Shown: in pieces, positions 31,007 to 39,498 of the stretch
How the letters are laid out: every line of letters starts with the position of its first letter
Numbering within the stretch: the stretch's first letter is position 1
DNA from: Mycolicibacterium goodii
Lineage (GTDB): Bacteria; Actinomycetota; Actinomycetes; Mycobacteriales; Mycobacteriaceae
Assembly: GCF_022370755.2 (NCBI RefSeq)
Contig: NZ_CP092364.2
Span: 310,001-374,000 of the forward strand
Reading direction: 5' to 3'
Length of the DNA: 64,000 nt
Notes under the pieces: model-generated
Seen by the model: only the letters and a program-made list of their open reading frames with translations
The model's database searches: none
What the model was told of the DNA's origin: nothing
Position numbers and translations under genes: made by a program

Positions 31007-32635
31007 ATGACTTTGGAGTCGACAGCCCGCGACGTGCAGTTGGCGTCCCTGGCCGACCTGCCCGACAACACCCCGTTCGCCGCAAATGTCGCGGGCGTCG
31101 ACCTCGTGCTCATCCGGCGCGGTGGGGACGTCAAAGCGCTGTACGGCCGCTGCGCACATCGCGGCGTCCTTCTCGCAGACGGGCACATCGACGGTGACAC
31201 CGTCGTGTGTGACGTGCACGGCTGGCGGTACAACGTCGAGACCGGCATCTCACCGGTCAACCCCGCGGTCGCGTTGGCGACGTTTCCGGTCCAAATCCGC
31301 GAAGGGGCCGTGTACGTCGACGTATCCGCGATCTCCGAGTTCGCGAATGCCAATCCGCAACCGCATGGCGACGACGGTTACCAGGGCAGGTGGGCAACGC
31401 CGGCCAACACCGCGGAAGAGCCGTTCAACACCGACATCCATGAACTCGCCACACACGGACTGAGCAGGGTGGGCAAGCACGGGCCCTCGGCGGCAATGGG
31501 GGTATCACGCACCGAACTTCCCTCGTGGGATTCGATCCAGCTGGTGACCGCACAGTTGGCGCGGCTACCGCTGCTCGACGAGGAGCCCGTCAGCACCCGG
31601 ACCGTCATCGGCCCCGGAGCCAAACGCCCACTGGTCCTCGACATTCCGCTGTTCGTCAGCGACATGAGTTTCGGTGCGCTGTCCGAGGAGGCCAAGACGG
31701 CGCTCGCCGCGGGGGCCGAACTCGCCGGCACCGGAATATGCTCCGGCGAGGGCGGCATGCTCCCCGAAGAGCAACAAGAGAATTCGCGGTACTTCTACGA
31801 ACTCGCATCCGGCCGGTTCGGGTGGAGCTTCGAACACCTTTACAAAGTTCAGGCATTCCACTTCAAGGGCGGACAGGGCGCCAAAACCGGTACCGGCGGG
31901 CATCTTCCGGGCAGCAAAGTGGTGGGAAAGATCGCTGACGTGCGCGGCTTACCACCCGGTACATCGGCGATCTCCCCGGCCCGGTTTCCGGACTGGACGT
32001 CTCTGGCCGAGTACCGCGACTTCGCCGCGCAGGTCCGCGACATCTCAGGCGGAATTCCGGTGGGCTACAAGCTCAGTGCCCAACACATCGAGCGCGATCT
32101 GGACGCCGCTCTCGAGATCGGCGTCGACTACGTCATCCTCGACGGCCGCGGCGGCGGCACGGGCTCAGCGCCGACGATCTTCCGCGACAACATCTCCGTA
32201 CCCACCATTCCGGCGCTGGCCCGGGCCCGGCGACACCTCGACCGCAGCAAGAGTCGGATCACCCTGGCGGTCACAGGCGGCATCCGCACCCCCGCGGACA
32301 TGGTCAAGGCGCTGGCGTTGGGGGCTGACGCGATCGGCGTGGCGAACAGCGCGATTCAAGCCATCGGCTGCGTCGGCATGCGCGCCTGCCACACCAACGC
32401 CTGCCCCGCAGGCATCGCCACCCAGGACCCGCACCTGCGCGCCCGCCTGCCGGTGCGGCAGGCCGCCGAACGCCTGAACCGGTACCTGCGCTCGGCGGTG
32501 GACCTGATGGTGGTGCTCGCGCGCGCTTGCGGACACCACCGTCTTGCCGATTTCACGCTCGATGATCTGACGACGTTCGACCGCGACTTCGCATACCTCA
32601 GCGGGGTCCCGTACGGAGGAGTGACACCGCTGTGA
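31007..32635 (+). CDS. Rieske domain fused to a glutamate synthase-type FMN barrel
   Basis: A 542-residue fusion. Residues about 10-108 are a Rieske ferredoxin domain with C49-x-H51 and C68-x2-H71. Residues about 180-510 match the FMN-binding barrel of glutamate synthase large subunit (FVSDMSFGALSEEAK, TGTGGHLPG, ILDGRGGGTGSAPT, VTGGIRTPADMVKALALGADAIGVAN), followed by C455, C461 and C466 of the [3Fe-4S] site (CHTNACPAG). The glutaminase domain and the C-terminal beta-helix are missing, so ammonia or another nucleophile must be the substrate if it makes glutamate at all. It may instead be an FMN oxidoreductase fed by the Rieske cluster. Overlaps the ThDP fusion gene by 4 bases. Confidence 0.85.
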   Translation: MTLESTARDVQLASLADLPDNTPFAANVAGVDLVLIRRGGDVKALYGRCAHRGVLLADGHIDGDTVVCDVHGWRYNVETGISPVNPAVALATFPVQIREGAVYVDVSAISEFANANPQPHGDDGYQGRWATPANTAEEPFNTDIHELATHGLSRVGKHGPSAAMGVSRTELPSWDSIQLVTAQLARLPLLDEEPVSTRTVIGPGAKRPLVLDIPLFVSDMSFGALSEEAKTALAAGAELAGTGICSGEGGMLPEEQQENSRYFYELASGRFGWSFEHLYKVQAFHFKGGQGAKTGTGGHLPGSKVVGKIADVRGLPPGTSAISPARFPDWTSLAEYRDFAAQVRDISGGIPVGYKLSAQHIERDLDAALEIGVDYVILDGRGGGTGSAPTIFRDNISVPTIPALARARRHLDRSKSRITLAVTGGIRTPADMVKALALGADAIGVANSAIQAIGCVGMRACHTNACPAGIATQDPHLRARLPVRQAAERLNRYLRSAVDLMVVLARACGHHRLADFTLDDLTTFDRDFAYLSGVPYGGVTPL

Positions 32636-34587
32636 CTGTTGAGGAAGCCGCCCAGGAACTCGAGTGGCACAAGGTCGCCGACCACGATGAACTCGATGAA
32701 GGTCAGGTGTCCGCGTGCCCCGCTGGACGAAAGACGGTGGCGCTGACGAAGCTCAACGGCCGGTACGGCGCCATCGACAACCGCTGTCCGCATCAAGGCG
32801 GACCGCTCGGACAAGGGACGCTCGAGAACGACAAAATCCGTTGCCCGTGGCACGGTTTCGACTTCGACCCGTTCACAGGCGAGGCCGCGGGTGGTCCGGA
32901 CTTCAACGTCACGACGTATCCGGTCGACGTCCGGGACGACGGGATCTATGTCGGGGCGCCGCCGCCAGCACCTGCCGCGCGCACCGTCAGCGACGTCTTG
33001 GTCGAGACGATGACCAACTGGGGTGTCGACACGGTTTTCGGAATGGTCGGTCACTCCAACCTGGGGCTCGCCGAAGCCATGCACCGCGCCGAGAACGCGG
33101 GGAAGCTGCGGTATTTCGGCATCCGACATGAAGGCGCGGCCGCGTTCGCGGCGTCGGCCTACGGCAAGCTCACCGGCCGGCCGGCGGCCTGCTTCGGCAT
33201 TGCCGGGCCCGGTTCGACGAACCTGCTCACCGGGCTGTACGACGCCAAAGCCGACCGGGCACCCGTGTTGGCCCTGTCCGGAAACGTCGAATCCGCGGTC
33301 GCGGGCAAAGGCGCCTTCCAGGACATCGACCTCCTGGCGGCCTTCGCCGACGTCGCGGTCTACTCGGAGATGGTGCGCGACGGCTCCGAACATGCCGAGC
33401 TGATGACCATGGCGCTCAAGCACGCCATCCTCGAACGCGGCGTCGCCCACCTGGTGGTGCCCGACGAAGTGCAGGTCATCCAGTCCGACCGACGGTCGTC
33501 CGGGCCCGAGGGCCGGATGCCCGACCTGCGGGTGGCGCCCCCGTCGACACCACTGGAGCGGGCACTCGACCGCATCGCAGCGGCAACTCGCCCGGCGGTC
33601 ATCGTCGGTGCCGGTGCGAAATTCGACATGGCGGCCATCGTCGCGCTGGCCGAGCGCCTCCACGCCCCGGTGCTCACCACCTTCAAGGCCAAAGGCCAGA
33701 TCGCGGATGATCATCCGCTGGCGTGCGGTGCGCTGGGCCGATCCGGGACCCCGGTTGCGTCGTGGATGATGAACAAGGCCGATCTGCTGGTGGTGTTCGG
33801 GGCGTCGTTCTCCAATCACACGGGCATATCGCCGTACAAGCCGGTCATCCAGGTCGATACCGACCCGCTGGTGCTTGGCCGGTTCAACCCCGTGGCTGTG
33901 CCGGTGCTCGGTGACGTGGGCGTGACCGCGTCGGCCCTGACACAGCGTCTGCGCACGCATCCGGATCTGGTCGACCAACGCGCCGAGATCGCTGAGCGGT
34001 GGTCGGTGTGGCGGACCGAGAAGGCCCGGCGGGCCACCAAGCAGCCCGGTGGGCGGATCGCTGCCGCGACAGTCTTCGACGAACTCGGCCGCCTCGTGCC
34101 GGCCGGCGCCGTGCTCACGGTTGACGTGGGCAACCACGCCTACTCGTTCGGGCGGTACTTCGAGACCAAAGACGAACAGACCGTGCTGATGTCGGGCTAC
34201 CTCGGCTCCATCGGTTTCGGTTTCCCCGCCGCGATGGGGGCGTGGGCTGCCGCGCCCGATCGACCGATCGTTGCCGTGACCGGCGACGGTGGGTTCGGCC
34301 AATACCTCGCCGATTTCACGACCGCGGTCAAGTACGGCATGAACATCACCCACATCCTGTTGAACAACGGCGAGCTCGGCAAGATCACCCAGGAGCAACG
34401 CAGTTCTGAATACGAGGTGTGGCAGACCTCGCTGCTCAATCCGGACTTCGCCGCGTATGCGCGGGATTGCGGCGCGTACGGGAACCAGGTCATCAGCCAC
34501 ACCGAACTGGGTACCGTCATCGCCGAGGCGCTCGCCCACCCTGGTCCGGCGTTGGTCGAGATAATCACCGACGCTTGGTCGAACTAG
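32632..34587 (+). CDS. Rieske domain fused to a thiamine-diphosphate-dependent enzyme
   Basis: A 651-residue fusion. Residues about 8-108 form a Rieske domain with C52-x-H54 and C71-x2-H74 (NRCPHQGGP, RCPWHGFDFD). After a Pro/Ala linker (APPPAPAARTV), a full three-domain ThDP enzyme follows: catalytic E167 in GIRHEGAAAF, GPGSTNLLTGLYDA, a central cofactor domain (about 300-430) and the GDG...NN diphosphate motif in TGDGGFGQYL to LLNNGELGK near 545-575. The barrel family resembles pyruvate oxidase/acetolactate synthase. GTG start overlaps the upstream stop. A Rieske acceptor on a ThDP oxidase would take electrons from the hydroxyalkyl-ThDP intermediate; this is inference. Confidence 0.85.
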   Translation: MTVEEAAQELEWHKVADHDELDEGQVSACPAGRKTVALTKLNGRYGAIDNRCPHQGGPLGQGTLENDKIRCPWHGFDFDPFTGEAAGGPDFNVTTYPVDVRDDGIYVGAPPPAPAARTVSDVLVETMTNWGVDTVFGMVGHSNLGLAEAMHRAENAGKLRYFGIRHEGAAAFAASAYGKLTGRPAACFGIAGPGSTNLLTGLYDAKADRAPVLALSGNVESAVAGKGAFQDIDLLAAFADVAVYSEMVRDGSEHAELMTMALKHAILERGVAHLVVPDEVQVIQSDRRSSGPEGRMPDLRVAPPSTPLERALDRIAAATRPAVIVGAGAKFDMAAIVALAERLHAPVLTTFKAKGQIADDHPLACGALGRSGTPVASWMMNKADLLVVFGASFSNHTGISPYKPVIQVDTDPLVLGRFNPVAVPVLGDVGVTASALTQRLRTHPDLVDQRAEIAERWSVWRTEKARRATKQPGGRIAAATVFDELGRLVPAGAVLTVDVGNHAYSFGRYFETKDEQTVLMSGYLGSIGFGFPAAMGAWAAAPDRPIVAVTGDGGFGQYLADFTTAVKYGMNITHILLNNGELGKITQEQRSSEYEVWQTSLLNPDFAAYARDCGAYGNQVISHTELGTVIAEALAHPGPALVEIITDAWSN

Positions 34588-34595
34588 AACCTTTG

Positions 34596-35414
34596 CTACC
34601 GAAGTTCGGCGATCACCTTCGCGAACGTCTCGATATGTGGGATCTGCACGATGAAGTAGCTCACGCCGTAGGTGTCCCGTAGCTGCCGCAGCCGGTCGGC
34701 CATGTCCGATGCGGAACCGGCCAGCACCCCCGGATGGCGCAGCAATTGTTCGTCGGTGAGGTGGCCGAGAAAGCGTCGCGTCAACCTGAGGTCGGGCATC
34801 TCGGAGCCGGCCGCGGGTATCGCGGTGAACGTGATGTTGAGTTCCAGATCGCGACCGTCGGCAGCCTTGCGCAAGAAAGAGATTCGTTCGGCGAGCGGGT
34901 CGTGGTCGCCGTCGGGCACTCCGTCGCCGCCGGTGAGGCCGACGATGTCGGCCGTCTGCGCGGCCACCGTGAGCAGCCGGTCGCCGTTCCCGGCGACCAT
35001 GATCGGGACGTCGGAGACATGCTCGCGCAGGTACTCGGTGGTGTGACGCAGATGGTCGATGCGTTCACGCGCGCTGGGGAACGGTAACTCGGCCGCCTCG
35101 AACTCCTCGCGAACGTACCCCGCTCCGAGGCCCACCTCGAACCGCCCATCGGACAGGTCACGCAGCGCGGTCACATCGCGCGCCAGCAGCGCCGGTTTGT
35201 AGAAGCAGGCGTTGAGGACGAACGTGCCGACGCGGATGGTGTCGGTCGCGGCCGCGATCGCCGTCAGCGTCGGGAACGGTGCGGGAGCCCCGAGGTGGTC
35301 GGGAACGACGATCACGTTGTAGCCGAGATCTTCGGCGCGGCGGGCGGTGGCGGCCACCTGTGCCTGCGACTCGGCGTTGCGCACACTGACTCCGAAGCGG
35401 AATTCCTTGGGCAT
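34596..35414 (-). CDS. LLM class F420-dependent oxidoreductase
   Basis: A 272-residue luciferase-like protein of the actinobacterial F420-dependent type (EFRFGVSVRNAESQAQVAATARRAEDLGYNVIVVPDHLG, IRVGTFVLNACFY, FEVGLGAGYVREEF). Typical length for the group of about 280 residues. A GTG at 35417 would add one residue. It is convergent with the ThDP fusion gene (8 bases apart) and divergent from the glutamate-cysteine ligase-like gene. Substrate unknown. Confidence 0.87.
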   Translation of the reverse strand: MPKEFRFGVSVRNAESQAQVAATARRAEDLGYNVIVVPDHLGAPAPFPTLTAIAAATDTIRVGTFVLNACFYKPALLARDVTALRDLSDGRFEVGLGAGYVREEFEAAELPFPSARERIDHLRHTTEYLREHVSDVPIMVAGNGDRLLTVAAQTADIVGLTGGDGVPDGDHDPLAERISFLRKAADGRDLELNITFTAIPAAGSEMPDLRLTRRFLGHLTDEQLLRHPGVLAGSASDMADRLRQLRDTYGVSYFIVQIPHIETFAKVIAELR

Positions 35415-35475
35415 CACCCGATCCTAGGCACTCCGATGTTTGGGGCAAATCAAGTCGGGCAATCCTGACCGGCAA

Positions 35476-36573
35476 ATGAGCAACAATCCCACCTTCGGTG
35501 TCGAAGAAGAATTCCTCCTGGTCGATCCCGGCTCCGGCGAACCGGTCGCGCGCAACAAGGCCGTCGCCGAGTCGGCCGCCGCCAAGGGTGTCGACCTGCA
35601 GCTTGAACTCACCAGCTGTCAGGTCGAGACCGCGACCGACGTGATGACCGACAGCGGCGGTCTACGCGAGGCGCTGGTGCGGCTGCGCCGCGTCGCCACC
35701 GACGCCGCAGAGGCCAACGGGGCACGTCTGTTGGCGGTCGGCCTGCCACCGACGGTGCCGCACAAGTTCCCGATCACCCCGACACCGAGGTATCGGCGGA
35801 TCGGTCACCGATTCGGCATGATCGCTCACGAGCAGGGCATCTGCGGGTGTCACGTGCATGTCGAGGTGCCCGACCGCGACGCCGCGATACGGGTGAGCAA
35901 CCGCATCCGGCCCTGGTTGCACCTGCTGCTGGCGCTGACCGCCAACTCGGCGATCTACCGCGGATCCGACAGTGGTTACGCGACGTTCCGCAGTGTGTTG
36001 TGGGCGCGCTGGCCCAGTGCGGGGCCACCCCCGTATTTCGATTCGACTGCTCAGTACGACGCCACGGTGACCATGCTGCAGGACGCCGGTGCCGCGCTCG
36101 ACGACGGCATGATTTATTGGGATGTGCGTCCGTCCAACAAGTTCCCGACGGTCGAGGTGCGTGTGTCCGACGTACCCGCGACCGTGGCGGAGACCGTGCT
36201 GCTCGCGACGTTGGTCCGCGCCGCGGTGATGACGGCGCTGGACGCCGAGAAGAACGGTGAACCGGTTGTGCCGCTGACGGATTACGTCTTGAAGGCGGCC
36301 TACTGGAAGTCCGCGCGCGACGGACTGGACGGCAACACCATCGACCTCGCGGAATCCCACGCGGTCGCGCCGACAGCGCAACTGTTGCGCAATCTCGTCG
36401 AGCAGCTCCGTCCCGCGCTGGAACAACTCGGCGAATACGGCATGGTGCGTACGGAATTGGCACGCATCATCAACGATGGCAATGGGGCGATGCGTCAGCG
36501 TCGCGCGTTCGAGCGCCGCCGCGAGGCCGCCGACGTCATCGACGAACTGGCGGCTGCCACTATCGCCGAGTAG
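35476..36573 (+). CDS. YbdK-type carboxylate-amine ligase (glutamate-cysteine ligase family 2)
   Basis: A 365-residue ATP-dependent ligase of the GCS2 family, which couples a gamma-carboxylate of Glu to an amine. The N-terminal TFGVEEEFLLVDPGSG carries the metal-binding glutamates, then QLELTSCQVET, GCHVHVEVPDRD near 128, and a C-terminal ARIINDGNGAMRQRRAF. Homologues are called putative glutamate-cysteine ligase 2; weak activity is known for E. coli YbdK. ATG at 35476. Its last 14 bases overlap a convergent gene with two gamma-glutamyl-type domains. Confidence 0.88.
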   Translation: MSNNPTFGVEEEFLLVDPGSGEPVARNKAVAESAAAKGVDLQLELTSCQVETATDVMTDSGGLREALVRLRRVATDAAEANGARLLAVGLPPTVPHKFPITPTPRYRRIGHRFGMIAHEQGICGCHVHVEVPDRDAAIRVSNRIRPWLHLLLALTANSAIYRGSDSGYATFRSVLWARWPSAGPPPYFDSTAQYDATVTMLQDAGAALDDGMIYWDVRPSNKFPTVEVRVSDVPATVAETVLLATLVRAAVMTALDAEKNGEPVVPLTDYVLKAAYWKSARDGLDGNTIDLAESHAVAPTAQLLRNLVEQLRPALEQLGEYGMVRTELARIINDGNGAMRQRRAFERRREAADVIDELAAATIAE

Positions 36574-37618
36574 CCGTCCAACTCCGCGCCGCCGCGGCAA
36601 GACCGTCGATCAGGGCCGAGGTCACCGGGGACAGTCCGTCTGCTCCGGGGAGCGGGCTGCGCGGGCTGATTCCGCGTACCCGAGAGGGCAATTCGAGTTG
36701 TACACCGGCGACGCGGTTGACCGGGTTGTCCGGGTGCTGTCCCCGCAGTTCGCGGGGGATGGCGTCGAGGTGGGTGACGACGGAATAGCCGGGGATGTCG
36801 ACATGGCGGGCAACATGTTCGGCGAGTGTGCGGTTGCGTCCACCGGCCAGCAGTTGCGTTCCCCGGCCCAGCCGGCCGTACCCGTGCAAGGACACCACGA
36901 CGTCGACGTGGTCGAGGAACTCGGCCAACCGGTGTGACTCAGCGGCCAGGTACCGGGCCGAGGGCAGATGGTGCGGGTACCGGTCGGGGTGACGCACCAC
37001 GTACACCGATGCGTCCGACGCGACGGCGGCGCGTTCGGCGATCACGTCGGTCATCTGTTCCAGGCCGCCGCCGTGGATCGCCATGAAGCCGAACCGGGAG
37101 CGCAGCGTGCTGGTCTCCTGCACCTCGGGATCGGCGAGAAGCTCCGTAAGTGACTGCGGCGCAGGAGATGTCGCTGATCGCCTGTGTTGCGGCCAGTGTG
37201 CCGGGTCCCAGCGGCGCAGGAACTCGATCCACCGGTGCGGCAACTGGTGGTGCATGGCACCGTCGAGGATTCGCTCCAGGTATCCCGGCCGTGGCGGACC
37301 CGGATCGACGCGGTGGTCGATATAGACCCAGGCCGCGGCGGGTCCATCCGCGGTGTGCACGATCAGTCGGTCCCGTCGATATCGCACCGGTACGCCCTCG
37401 GCGCTGTCGAGGGCGGTCAGGTCATGGTCACTGACCTGCCACAGCACACCGTGCACCTGCGCACCCGCGAAGGGTTCGACGGTCGCGACACCGCGCTGGT
37501 TGATCAACCAGTCATGGTCGTCCAACCGGGCGGGTACCGGGTCGAGCGCATCTGGGCAGCGCTGCGCCATCTGCGTCACACACAGATTCGAACCGTAGGC
37601 GAAGTACGAGTGCCGCAT
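36560..37618 (-). CDS. Gamma-glutamylcyclotransferase-like/poly-gamma-glutamate hydrolase-like fusion
   Basis: A 352-residue two-domain protein. Residues 1-130 fit the gamma-glutamylcyclotransferase fold: YFAYGSN (Y8-N11) and LDSAEGVPVRYRR near 70. Residues about 170-350 fit the phage-type poly-gamma-glutamate hydrolase family (DUF867), with the zinc-site sequences AIHGGGLE (H182, E187) and VSLHGYGR (H245). Both domains act on gamma-glutamyl bonds in known homologues. Starts with the ATG directly after the mntH stop (TGAATG), so it is expressed with the Mn/Fe transporter, and converges with the ligase at 35476. Cytoplasmic: no signal peptide. Confidence 0.8.
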   Translation of the reverse strand: MRHSYFAYGSNLCVTQMAQRCPDALDPVPARLDDHDWLINQRGVATVEPFAGAQVHGVLWQVSDHDLTALDSAEGVPVRYRRDRLIVHTADGPAAAWVYIDHRVDPGPPRPGYLERILDGAMHHQLPHRWIEFLRRWDPAHWPQHRRSATSPAPQSLTELLADPEVQETSTLRSRFGFMAIHGGGLEQMTDVIAERAAVASDASVYVVRHPDRYPHHLPSARYLAAESHRLAEFLDHVDVVVSLHGYGRLGRGTQLLAGGRNRTLAEHVARHVDIPGYSVVTHLDAIPRELRGQHPDNPVNRVAGVQLELPSRVRGISPRSPLPGADGLSPVTSALIDGLAAAARSWTATRR

Positions 37619-38842
37619 TCACCCGTTGACGGTCAGATAGATCAGCACCACGTTCAAAACACTAATCAATCCGGCGACGCCCCAGCCGAGCGCGGTGGTC
37701 ATCCGGTGGTTCGCGTCGCTGCCCATGAGCGCCTTGTCGCTGGTCAACCGGACGAGCGGGATGAGCGCGAACGGTATGCCGAAAGACAGTACGACCTGCG
37801 ACAACACCAGGGCGCGGCTGGGGTCGACGCCGATCGCGAGGATGACCAGTGCGGGCACCAGTGTCACCAGCCGGCGCAGCAGCAGCGGGTAGGACTTCTT
37901 GAGCAGCCCCTGCATGATCATCGCGCCCGCGTATGCGCCGACGGACGTCGACGCCAACCCGGAGGCCAGCAGCCCGATCGCGAACAGCAACGCGACGGTG
38001 GGTCCGAGCGCGTCGGCGACTGCGGCGTGCGCCCCCTCGATCGAGTCGGTGTCGTCACGGCCCTGGAGGTTGGTGGCCGCCACGAGCAGCATCGCCATGT
38101 TGACCGCGCCCGCGACGAGCATGGCCAGGCCGACATCGAACCTCGTGACGCGCAGCAACATTCGCAGGCGCGGACCTTCTGGGTGGCCGTGGCGGTCCCG
38201 TGCCAACCCCGAGTGCAGGTACACCGCGTGCGGCATGACCGTCGCACCGAGCATCGCCGTGGCCAGCAGGATGCTCTCGGCGCCGGCGAAGCGCGGGATC
38301 AAGCCGTCAGCAACCGAGGCGACCGGCGGCGTCTTCACGAACAGGCTGGTGAGGAAGCCTATGGCGATGACCATCAGCAGGCCGGTGATCACGCGCTCGA
38401 AGATCCGTTGACCGCGTCGGTTCTGGACGGCCAGCAGCAGCAGCGACACGACCCCGGTGATCAGTCCGCCCACCAACAGAGGCAGATCGAACAGCAGGTA
38501 CAGCGCGATGGCGCCGCCGACGACCTCGGCGAGATCGGTTGCCATGGCGACCAATTCGGCCTGCAGCCAGTACGCGATGCGGGTGGGGGTGCGCGTGTGG
38601 TCGGCGACGGCCTCGGGTAGCGAACGGCCGGTGACGAGCCCGAGCTTCGCCGAGAGGTACTGCACGAGGCCCGCCATGACGTTGGCGACGACGATCACCC
38701 ACACCAACAGGAACCCGAACTGCGCGCCGGCGCTGACGTTCGCGGCGACATTGCCGGGATCGACGTACGCGATCGCGGCGACGAACGCCGGTCCGAGCAG
38801 CAACCAACTCGGCCGGGCGCGCATCTTCGTGTCCTCGAGCAC
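37619..38842 (-). CDS. mntH: Nramp family Mn2+/Fe2+ transporter MntH
   Basis: A 407-residue proton-coupled divalent metal importer with about 11 membrane segments. Metal-site motifs DPGN in helix 1 (YVDPGNVAANVSAGAQFG) and MPH in helix 6 (LGATVMPHAVYLHS) are intact. GTG at 38842 is preceded by AAGGG; an ATG at 38824 with GAGGA upstream would give 401 residues and is possible. A 24-bp inverted repeat lies 10 bases upstream. The gamma-glutamyl fusion gene follows without a gap. Confidence 0.92.
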   Translation of the reverse strand: MLEDTKMRARPSWLLLGPAFVAAIAYVDPGNVAANVSAGAQFGFLLVWVIVVANVMAGLVQYLSAKLGLVTGRSLPEAVADHTRTPTRIAYWLQAELVAMATDLAEVVGGAIALYLLFDLPLLVGGLITGVVSLLLLAVQNRRGQRIFERVITGLLMVIAIGFLTSLFVKTPPVASVADGLIPRFAGAESILLATAMLGATVMPHAVYLHSGLARDRHGHPEGPRLRMLLRVTRFDVGLAMLVAGAVNMAMLLVAATNLQGRDDTDSIEGAHAAVADALGPTVALLFAIGLLASGLASTSVGAYAGAMIMQGLLKKSYPLLLRRLVTLVPALVILAIGVDPSRALVLSQVVLSFGIPFALIPLVRLTSDKALMGSDANHRMTTALGWGVAGLISVLNVVLIYLTVNG

Positions 38843-38851
38843 CTGTCACCC

Positions 38852-38875
38852 TTCTATACGGTATGTCGAATAGAA
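38852..38875. promoter_or_regulatory. Inverted repeat in the mntH promoter, candidate metal-regulator site
   Basis: Outer arms TTCTAT (38852-38857) and ATAGAA (38870-38875) are perfect, and 9 of 12 pairs match overall. TTAGGTTAGCC at 38879-38889 looks like half of an IdeR box but the second half is absent. Confidence 0.5.
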
Positions 38876-38934
38876 AAGTTAGGTTAGCCGAAAACTCGAG
38901 GGCATGCCAGGGCTCGGCCGATGATGCAGACGCA

Positions 38935-39162
38935 TCACCAGCCGATGGCGATCCCGCCCAGGCCGAAGCCCCAGCCGTACCACGGGCCGTAGTTGATCGC
39001 GGGCGGCGACGTCACGATCTGCGTGCTGCCGTTGGTCTGGCATTGCGTGGTGTTGGGTGAGACGTTGGTGCACTGCGGGGCTGCCGCGCTGACAGGTGCT
39101 GCCAGAAGAGCCATGCAAGTCGCGGCAGCCACCGCTGCCAGGCACCGCACTGTATTGGTCAT
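38935..39162 (-). CDS. Small secreted protein with two cysteines
   Basis: A 75-residue protein. The signal peptide covers residues 1-27 (hydrophobic core AAVAAATCMALLAAPVSA). The mature 48 residues contain QCTNVSPNTTQCQTNGSTQIVTSPP and an aromatic/Gly-rich end (NYGPWYGWGFGLGGIAIGW). It resembles the next upstream gene in layout. No family recognised and no catalytic residues visible; probably an exported peptide stabilised by one disulphide. Confidence 0.7.
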   Translation of the reverse strand: MTNTVRCLAAVAAATCMALLAAPVSAAAPQCTNVSPNTTQCQTNGSTQIVTSPPAINYGPWYGWGFGLGGIAIGW

Positions 39163-39209
39163 GACCTACTCCGATCTATGGAGCAAGTCTACGTCTGAAA
39201 AACCGTGGG

Positions 39210-39476
39210 TCAGAGAATGAAGAACTCGTCGTCCCACGGGAACATGCCGTAGCCGGGCTCCGGCGGAGTGGAGTCGATCTGGACGTTGCCCTCCGACGCG
39301 CAGTCGGTGGTCTGGCCGCCCTCGACGGAGCTGCCGCCGGTCACCTCGCACTGGGGCAGCAGATGCGGCTCCTTGGGTTCGACGGGCTCGGCGCCGGCCA
39401 GCGGCGCCAGACCGATAGCCGCCGAAGCGCCACCGATCAGCAGGCAACCGGCGAGCGTGCGCATGCGAAATGTCAT
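39210..39476 (-). CDS. Small secreted protein with two cysteines, paralogue of the neighbour
   Basis: An 88-residue exported protein with a signal peptide to about residue 29 (MTFRMRTLAGCLLIGGAS, ending LAGA). The mature part has QCEVTGGSSVEGGQTTDC followed by NVQIDSTPPEPGYG, similar to the QC...C...QIVTSPP pattern of the downstream gene. It ends in acidic/aromatic FPWDDEFFIL. An in-frame ATG at 39464 is an alternative start. Unknown function. Confidence 0.7.
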   Translation of the reverse strand: MTFRMRTLAGCLLIGGASAAIGLAPLAGAEPVEPKEPHLLPQCEVTGGSSVEGGQTTDCASEGNVQIDSTPPEPGYGMFPWDDEFFIL

Positions 39477-39498
39477 CAGAGGTCCTCCTGGAAAGTCG

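Noticed and set aside
38879..38897. Full IdeR iron box at mntH
   Set aside because: TTAGGTTAGCC matches one half, but the following bases (gaaaactc) do not supply the TAACCTAA half.
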